Assembly: GCA_016875735.1 (NCBI GenBank)
Contig: VGOW01000029.1
Coordinates: forward strand, 1-44,984
DNA length: 44,984 nucleotides
Direction of reading: 5' to 3'
DNA from: Chloroflexota bacterium
Lineage (GTDB): Bacteria > Chloroflexota > Anaerolineae > Anaerolineales > VGOW01
Position numbers and translations under genes: made by a program. The notes beneath the pieces are model-generated. The model did not search any database, was not told the origin of the DNA, and worked only from the letters and a program-made list of their open reading frames with translations. This document shows positions 41,005-44,984 of this stretch, one piece after another. Numbering within the stretch: position 1 is the stretch's first letter; every line of letters begins with the position of its first letter.

Positions 41005-42135
41005 ATGAATAGATTCTGCGAACGATGCGAGCGGGTCACGAACGACGGCAACCTGTGGTGCGAGCGGGTAGACTGCCCGGCGGAGGAAGGGTTTCCCGTC
41101 CTCGTTTACGGCGAATATCTCGGCGACCTCAAAGTCCTCAAGTTGCTGAGAGTGTGGCGCACCGCCGCGCTGTATGAAGCGCAACGCGGCAAAGAGACTG
41201 TGCTGCTGAAAGTGGCGCATAAAGGCGATGATTGCGAAGAGCGGTTGAAGCGGGAGGCCATCGCCCTCGACTCCCTCGCCGACAAACCTTTCGGCCCCGT
41301 CGCCTTCATTCGATCCTTCGTGCCGACTCCGCGCCCCATGCTCCCGGCGCCGCTTCCGCCTTACCCGGTGCCCTCCAAACGACCGTACGGCGAAATCTCC
41401 TTTCGCGGCGAAACGAAATTCTACAGCGTGTTCCAACATGCTCAGGGAAAATTCCTCAGCGACCTCATGCTGGAGAACCCGCAGATATGGCACTACCAAG
41501 CGGCGTGGATCATCACCGCCGTTGCCGACTCTCTGCGACCGCTTGTAGCCCAGAACAAAAGCCACCTCTGCCTCTCGCCCGACATGATTCTGGTGGACAC
41601 CGACTCCGAGGGACACCTGCGGCCCCTCCTGCTCGATCTGGGTTTCATCGTCGGCGACAACGAAATCGAGAGCATTTACAACTGGGCCAAATTGTGCGAG
41701 CCGGCCTACACCGCGCCCGAACTGCTCAATGCCAAACGGCCCAAAAGCGTCAACACCTCCGCCGACGTTTTCTCGCTGGGCGCAATTCTGTTCGAGATGC
41801 TGGCTGGCAAGGCGGCGTTCGAGTCGAAACTTCAGCGCGACGATCAGATCCGCGAAATCGTCACACAGCATCGCGGCTCACTGCCCGTCGAACGGCCAGA
41901 GCTGGAGCACGCCGGGGTAGTGAAAATCGTCGAGCAGGCCATTGCCCCCAGCGGGCGATACCGCAACGTGACCGAACTGGCGAACGCATTGGCCGCCGTG
42001 TATTCTCGCCCTCCCGCCGAGAAGCGCCCCGTGCCCCGGCGTTTGTATGTGCTAATCGTCATCTTCGGTATCGTTTTGTTAGCCGTGCTCGGTATCGGCG
42101 CCTACATTCTCATTCAAGTTTTGTTGCGGCAGTGA
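41005..42135 (+). CDS. Zinc-ribbon pseudokinase with C-terminal membrane anchor (EssB-like plan)
   Basis: The 376-residue protein has an N-terminal four-cysteine zinc ribbon (Cys5, Cys8, Cys19, Cys24) and a protein-kinase fold at about 35-330. A single transmembrane helix sits at about 348-372 (LYVLIVIFGIVLLAVLGIGAYILI). The VLLK lysine (Lys69) and the APE-like APELL are kept, as is the SADVFSLGAILFEMLAGK helix. The catalytic loop HRDxKxxN reads H187-L-C-L-S-P-D-M, so the catalytic Asp, Lys and Asn are all lost, and DFG is DLG (Asp211). It is therefore a pseudokinase. EssB/YukC of type VIIb secretion systems is also a pseudokinase with one transmembrane helix, which makes this a plausible functional counterpart. 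It is transcribed divergently from the giant ATPase. Confidence 0.87.
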   Translation: MNRFCERCERVTNDGNLWCERVDCPAEEGFPVLVYGEYLGDLKVLKLLRVWRTAALYEAQRGKETVLLKVAHKGDDCEERLKREAIALDSLADKPFGPVAFIRSFVPTPRPMLPAPLPPYPVPSKRPYGEISFRGETKFYSVFQHAQGKFLSDLMLENPQIWHYQAAWIITAVADSLRPLVAQNKSHLCLSPDMILVDTDSEGHLRPLLLDLGFIVGDNEIESIYNWAKLCEPAYTAPELLNAKRPKSVNTSADVFSLGAILFEMLAGKAAFESKLQRDDQIREIVTQHRGSLPVERPELEHAGVVKIVEQAIAPSGRYRNVTELANALAAVYSRPPAEKRPVPRRLYVLIVIFGIVLLAVLGIGAYILIQVLLRQ

Positions 42136-42150
42136 TCGCCATCCAAAACA

Positions 42151-42184
42151 AAAAGCGCAAGCCAGCATTGGCTTGCGCTTTTTT
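42151..42184. terminator. Bidirectional terminator between the pseudokinase and WXG genes
   Basis: A perfect 13-bp stem AAAAGCGCAAGCC/GGCTTGCGCTTTT has a short loop, with T-runs on both strands (TTTTTT on plus; TTTTTGTTTT on minus). It separates the convergent pseudokinase and WXG100-cluster transcripts. Confidence 0.92.
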
Positions 42185-42197
42185 GCGTCCCATCCGG

Positions 42198-42512
42198 TTA
42201 TCGGCGCACACCTTCGCCGAAGTACCGCTTGCCCTGAATGTCGCCCCTCTTGTGATCGTTGATCGCCTGTCCGAGGTCGGAGGCGAACTCATCGCAGAGT
42301 TTAGCCAGCTTTTCCACCTTCTGCTTGATGACCTCGAGGTATTGGATGAGAGCCGGGGCCATGAAGTTACCCAGCATGGCGCTCACTCTCAAGATGCCGA
42401 TCAGCACTTCCAACACCTTGCCCACCGTCCGCAAAGTATCCCTCGCCGTAGCAAACCCTTTGGACACGTCGCTGATGACGGCATAATCCATTTGCACAAC
42501 TTGTCCGGCCAT
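42198..42512 (-). CDS. Small WXG100-like helical protein 4
   Basis: A 104-residue, mostly helical protein (MAGQVVQMDYAVISDVSKGF...). It has two predicted helices separated by a hydrophobic turn, GNFMAPALIQYLE, where the WXG motif would be. It ends in a charged tail (INDHKRGDIQGKRYFGEGVRR). AGGAGG lies about 10 nt upstream of the ATG. The size, the helical-hairpin plan and its place as the last of four adjacent small genes suggest an ESAT-6-like partner of the secretion system, but the WXG motif itself is absent, so the assignment is weaker than for its neighbours. Confidence 0.72.
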   Translation of the reverse strand: MAGQVVQMDYAVISDVSKGFATARDTLRTVGKVLEVLIGILRVSAMLGNFMAPALIQYLEVIKQKVEKLAKLCDEFASDLGQAINDHKRGDIQGKRYFGEGVRR

Positions 42513-42569
42513 AGGTCAGATCCTCCTAATCCTAATAGTAATGAACCCGTTCGCGCGTGAGGCGTCCGG

Positions 42570-42884
42570 CTAGATGCCGCCGAACAAATCACCGAGCGAC
42601 TGGGCTTGCTGCGTGCATTGGTTGTCGGCCTGATCGATGATGCCTGTGGCCTTCGTCAGGTTCAGGTTGATGCCGGCGATGGCGGCGATCAGTTCCAACA
42701 TGGCCGGAACGATTTTGCGGGCGACGTCGGAGGCGAACTCATCGGCGTCGCCGCCGATCCACGAGCCTTGCACTTTGGGCACATAGCCCTTGATCGTGTC
42801 GAGCACGCCAGAAACGATCTGCTGTTGCTGGCCCACGCCGCTCATCACGTTATCCACTTGGGAGCGAATGAATTGAAATAACAT
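42570..42884 (-). CDS. WXG100-family protein 3
   Basis: A 104-residue helical-hairpin protein with the motif GSWIGGDADEFASDV at about 41-55, matching the WxG turn of the WXG100 family. Helix 1 contains QVDNVMSGVGQQQQIVSGVLDTI and helix 2 ARKIVPAMLELIAAIAGINLN. GAGGAG precedes the ATG. Family members leave the cell folded, often as dimers, through EccC/EssC motors. A single Cys near residue 88 is unusual. It is encoded 20 nt downstream of the next WXG-type gene. Confidence 0.85.
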   Translation of the reverse strand: MLFQFIRSQVDNVMSGVGQQQQIVSGVLDTIKGYVPKVQGSWIGGDADEFASDVARKIVPAMLELIAAIAGINLNLTKATGIIDQADNQCTQQAQSLGDLFGGI

Positions 42885-42904
42885 AGTTCGATCTCCTCGT
42901 CAGT

Positions 42905-43198
42905 TTATTTGAAGCGGCTCTGAGCAGTCGAAACGCCGTCGCGAGTGGCAATGATCGCACCGTTAATGTCGCGCTCCAATTCCTGCATCTTTTCGCCGAG
43001 CGCCTTCAGCCGTTTGGCAAGTTTGCTGCGAATGGCTTCGCGGAATGCGTCTCCGGCATAGCCGAGCAGAGCGCCGTCTTCCATCAACTTAGCCACTTTT
43101 TCCATCTCGCGCGACGTCTCATCGATCTGCTGGTGGGCCTGATGGAACGTCTTCTGCATCTGTTCCATCGAGTTGTAGTTCATTCTTACATCAGGCAT
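42905..43198 (-). CDS. WXG100-like protein 2 (YAG in place of WXG)
   Basis: A 97-residue helical hairpin. Helix 1 is MEQMQKTFHQAHQQIDETSREMEKVAKLM, written here in the order seen in the gene, and helix 2 runs from GDAFREAIRSKLAKRLKALGEKMQELERDI in two heptad-rich blocks. The turn is LLGYAGDAF, so Tyr-Ala-Gly replaces Trp-x-Gly, a known kind of variation. GGAGG lies 7 nt before the ATG. It probably heterodimerises with one of the other small proteins, as EsxA does with EsxB. Confidence 0.83.
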   Translation of the reverse strand: MPDVRMNYNSMEQMQKTFHQAHQQIDETSREMEKVAKLMEDGALLGYAGDAFREAIRSKLAKRLKALGEKMQELERDINGAIIATRDGVSTAQSRFK

Positions 43199-43235
43199 GA
43201 TAGACCTCCGGTTTGCGATTTGAGAATATCAACGA

Positions 43236-43538
43236 CTACACCTTGAAGACGCCGCCGGCTTCGTTTTCCGCATTCTGGAAGAGCCGGGAAATCTGGGCCG
43301 TGACACGAGCCGCCTCCGCCAGAGCTTTTTGCAGGCGCAGCAGCGAGGGCATCACTTGCTCATCCATCTCGCTGTAGAACTTCCGCGCACCCTCGCCGAT
43401 CCAGTCCCCGCCTTTCAGCGTTTCCATGCGTGAGCGGATGTTTTGGTTCATCCGCGAGATCGCATCGGCCTGCTGACTGAACGTGTTCTGAATAGTCTGG
43501 AGTTGGTCGTGGTCACTTCGGACTGTTGGTGCTGACAT
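43236..43538 (-). CDS. WXG100-family protein 1 (100 residues)
   Basis: This is a 100-residue protein starting at ATG 43538 (MSAPTVRSDHDQLQTIQNTF), with AGGAAAGG upstream; ten more codons upstream are open but not conserved. The turn GGDWIGEGARKFYSEM carries the WXG motif at about residues 45-47. The sequence closely matches the N-terminal 100 residues of the 421-residue protein encoded at 25672-26937, so one was derived from the other or both bind the same partner. It is the first gene of a four-gene run of small secreted-type proteins that ends at a bidirectional terminator. Confidence 0.9.
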   Translation of the reverse strand: MSAPTVRSDHDQLQTIQNTFSQQADAISRMNQNIRSRMETLKGGDWIGEGARKFYSEMDEQVMPSLLRLQKALAEAARVTAQISRLFQNAENEAGGVFKV

Positions 43539-43593
43539 AGAACCTTTCCTTTCTTTTGAGATTGTCAATCCCTTTGGGGTAGATTACGCTGTC

Positions 43594-43622
43594 ATTCTAT
43601 TACCACTCCATGTGTGCCGCAA
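43594..43622 (-). promoter_or_regulatory. Possible promoter of the WXG100 gene run
   Basis: On the minus strand -10 TAGAAT (43599-43594) lies 17 bp after a weak -35 TTGCGG (43622-43617). The predicted leader is about 49 nt. The rest of the 214-nt spacer (43539-43752) shows no other feature. Confidence 0.45.
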
Positions 43623-43752
43623 TAGTACAATGGCATCATTTTAAGGATGTTGAGGGCGCGGGGCAAGCACGCTCCGTCTCGCTCGATGAGACTCGGGTAC
43701 ACCCTGCCGTACCACCTTCCCACGAGGCTGGCGGCGAACGTCGGGCGGCGGT

Positions 43753-44832
43753 TCACCCCTCCAAAGGTTGAAACCCTCGCCCCAATATCTCCTGTGCCGG
43801 GGCCACGATGATGAACGCATTGGGGTCTTCGGCTTTGGCCATTGCTTTCAACTGCTGCATCTCCGTCACCGTCACCGCAATCATCAGCACATCGCGCTCC
43901 TGTTGGGCATACATCCCCCGCCCATGCAGGGCAGTCACTCCCCGCTTCATTTCCTTCATCACCCGGTCGGCAATGCCCTTGGGCTTGGACGAGATGATCA
44001 GCGCCAGCAGCTGTTGGCGCTTGCGGGTGGTTCGCTGGGAGGGCTGGGCGGCGCGGCGGCTGAACGAGGTGGATGTTTCGGGCACTTGCATCGCACGCCA
44101 CACGGCGCTCAATATCGGAATCTCGCCACCCCACCTCGGCAGAACTTCGCCGGAGGCTTGGTTGAGTCCGGCGGTGGCAAAACCGATGATGAACAACGCG
44201 CCGTTGTAAACGAGCCCGATGATCAATATCACCCAGCCCGGCAACGGGCCGAGCGCCGACCGAACGATGAACTCGGAAAACGAGGCGACCGGCGTGGGGT
44301 GCAGAAACCCTTTGAGCGCCCATGCGGCGGCCAGCACCAAAAATATCCAAAGGTAATTGCGGCGGAAGCGCCGCCCAAACGCCTCCCACATGCTGATTGG
44401 GAAATCGGGATTCAAAAGGCTTTCGGCGAGGCTCTCGGCCCAATCGGGGCTCGGCGCAAACGGCGGCACGAGCATCGAGGCGAAGAAGTCCGTTTCCATC
44501 AATCGCACCCGATGCGACCAAAGTTCATAGTAGCGATACCGCCGCGCCTCAATCCAAAGGAAGAGAGTCACGAGCAGTGTATCGAGAATGATCACGCCGT
44601 AGTGATGATTGGGATCGGAGAGCGCAAACGAAATGGCCGCGCCAGCGGCGACGACGGCCCAATTCGTGGTGTTGTCCAATCGCGTGCGCCACGTGTTCGA
44701 GCGTTGGACTTCGCCGCGATAGAAATGCACCATCGCCGTGTTGAACTCCGCCGGGCGCATCTCGTATCCCCGAAACGTCCACACTGGCTCGGGGCCGGGC
44801 GCCTCGGCGGCGGGTGATTCAGATTGTGTCAT
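43753..44832 (-). CDS. DUF2270 membrane protein fused to DUF2179 domain
   Basis: A 359-residue membrane protein. The N-terminal half fits the DUF2270 family: MVHFYRGEVQRSNTWRTRLD, then NWAVVAAGAAISFALSD, LFLWIEARRYRYYELWSHRV and METDFFASMLVPPF, with about four transmembrane segments up to residue 225. After a charged linker, residues about 285-355 match DUF2179 (GVTALHGRGMY, VLMIAVTVTEMQQLK, DPNAFIIVAPAQEILGRGF), a domain best known from the C-terminus of YitT membrane proteins. The function of both domains is unknown. It is upstream of, and on the same strand as, the WXG100 run, but is separated by 214 nt and is not clearly part of the secretion locus. Confidence 0.8.
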   Translation of the reverse strand: MTQSESPAAEAPGPEPVWTFRGYEMRPAEFNTAMVHFYRGEVQRSNTWRTRLDNTTNWAVVAAGAAISFALSDPNHHYGVIILDTLLVTLFLWIEARRYRYYELWSHRVRLMETDFFASMLVPPFAPSPDWAESLAESLLNPDFPISMWEAFGRRFRRNYLWIFLVLAAAWALKGFLHPTPVASFSEFIVRSALGPLPGWVILIIGLVYNGALFIIGFATAGLNQASGEVLPRWGGEIPILSAVWRAMQVPETSTSFSRRAAQPSQRTTRKRQQLLALIISSKPKGIADRVMKEMKRGVTALHGRGMYAQQERDVLMIAVTVTEMQQLKAMAKAEDPNAFIIVAPAQEILGRGFQPLEG

Positions 44833-44868
44833 TCGATACTCCCGTCAAGAACCTGTCTCTAAATCCCT

Positions 44869-44984
44869 TTAGGGCAAGTCGGCCTGAACGGTCAGCCGCA
44901 TCGTGGTCAACTGACGTTGCGCCGCGCTGGTGCGCGCCAGCCACGTTTCGGCCATAGGCCGCCACGCCGGATAGTTCTCCGCCC
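44869..44984 (-). CDS. C-terminal end of an unidentified protein (partial)
   Basis: The last 37 or so codons of a minus-strand gene enter the window at 44984 and stop at TAA 44869. They read AENYPAWRPMAETWLARTSA then AQRQLTTMRLTVQADLP. The helical, Arg-rich end gives no family. The next gene starts 36 nt further on, so the two may be co-transcribed. The frame was chosen because it is the only one with a plausible composition and a stop before the next start. Confidence 0.5.
   Translation of the reverse strand, partial: AENYPAWRPMAETWLARTSAAQRQLTTMRLTVQADLP

Noticed and set aside
41005-42135. Active Ser/Thr protein kinase
   Set aside because: The HRDxKxxN catalytic residues are replaced and DFG is DLG, so it is called a pseudokinase.
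43592-44521. Minus-strand open frame of 309 codons overlapping the DUF2270 gene
   Set aside because: Out-of-frame shadow rich in Arg, Gly and His; the DUF2270-DUF2179 frame has clear membrane helices and domain motifs.

Overview
The window is about 60% G+C, tightly packed bacterial DNA and probably comes from a member of the Chloroflexota. That placement is an inference from three things: CHAT, FHA and PknB-type signalling genes lie together; spacers are filled with palindromic and short-period repeats; and perfect TATAAT boxes sit almost on top of start codons. No rRNA gene is present to confirm it. No insertion sequence, integrase or CRISPR array was found.

Region 1 (1-7.7 kb) is housekeeping. 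It holds a partial proline-rich gene, a lipoprotein, prfB with its autoregulatory frameshift, ftsY, a divergently transcribed run of moaC, a fused moaD-moaE gene, a zinc-ribbon membrane protein and fabF, then an EamA transporter and tRNA-Pro(CGG). Region 2 (7.8-12.4 kb) is a two-gene signalling unit. A CHAT-type protease, broken by two identical-looking G-run frameshifts, is followed 3 nt later by a 1032-residue protein joining a Ser/Thr kinase, a degenerate P-loop NTPase and a C-terminal SLOG-like nucleotide-sensing domain.

Region 3 (12.4-23.3 kb, minus strand) is an apparent 14-gene operon for CoA-linked aromatic degradation. It starts at a TetR regulator with a clear promoter and overlapping operator. 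The genes continue through an aldehyde dehydrogenase, an enoyl-CoA hydratase, a phenylacetyl-CoA epoxidase-like set (paaA, a split paaD, two short paaB-like genes, paaC), a second enoyl-CoA hydratase, the three subunits of a 4-hydroxybenzoyl-CoA reductase-like molybdenum enzyme, and a gamma-carbonic-anhydrase-like protein. The molybdopterin genes of region 1 would supply the cofactor of the molybdenum enzyme.

Region 4 (23.4-43.6 kb) is the most unusual part: a type VII secretion-like locus wired to phospho-signalling. It contains an EccC/EssC-type ATPase of 2904 residues in which a two-P-loop module is present three times, giving seven P-loops in all. Around it are a YukD-like ubiquitin fold fused to FHA, four small WXG100-type proteins, one 421-residue WXG100 protein with a repetitive tail, a membrane-anchored zinc-ribbon pseudokinase resembling EssB in plan, a transmembrane PP2C phosphatase, and two signal-peptide/VWA-like/TM/FHA receptors. 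The last kilobase holds a DUF2270-DUF2179 fusion and the end of an unidentified gene.

Most spacers contain either Rho-independent terminators or one of several families of imperfect palindromes. All identifications come from reading motifs by eye; no database search was run.
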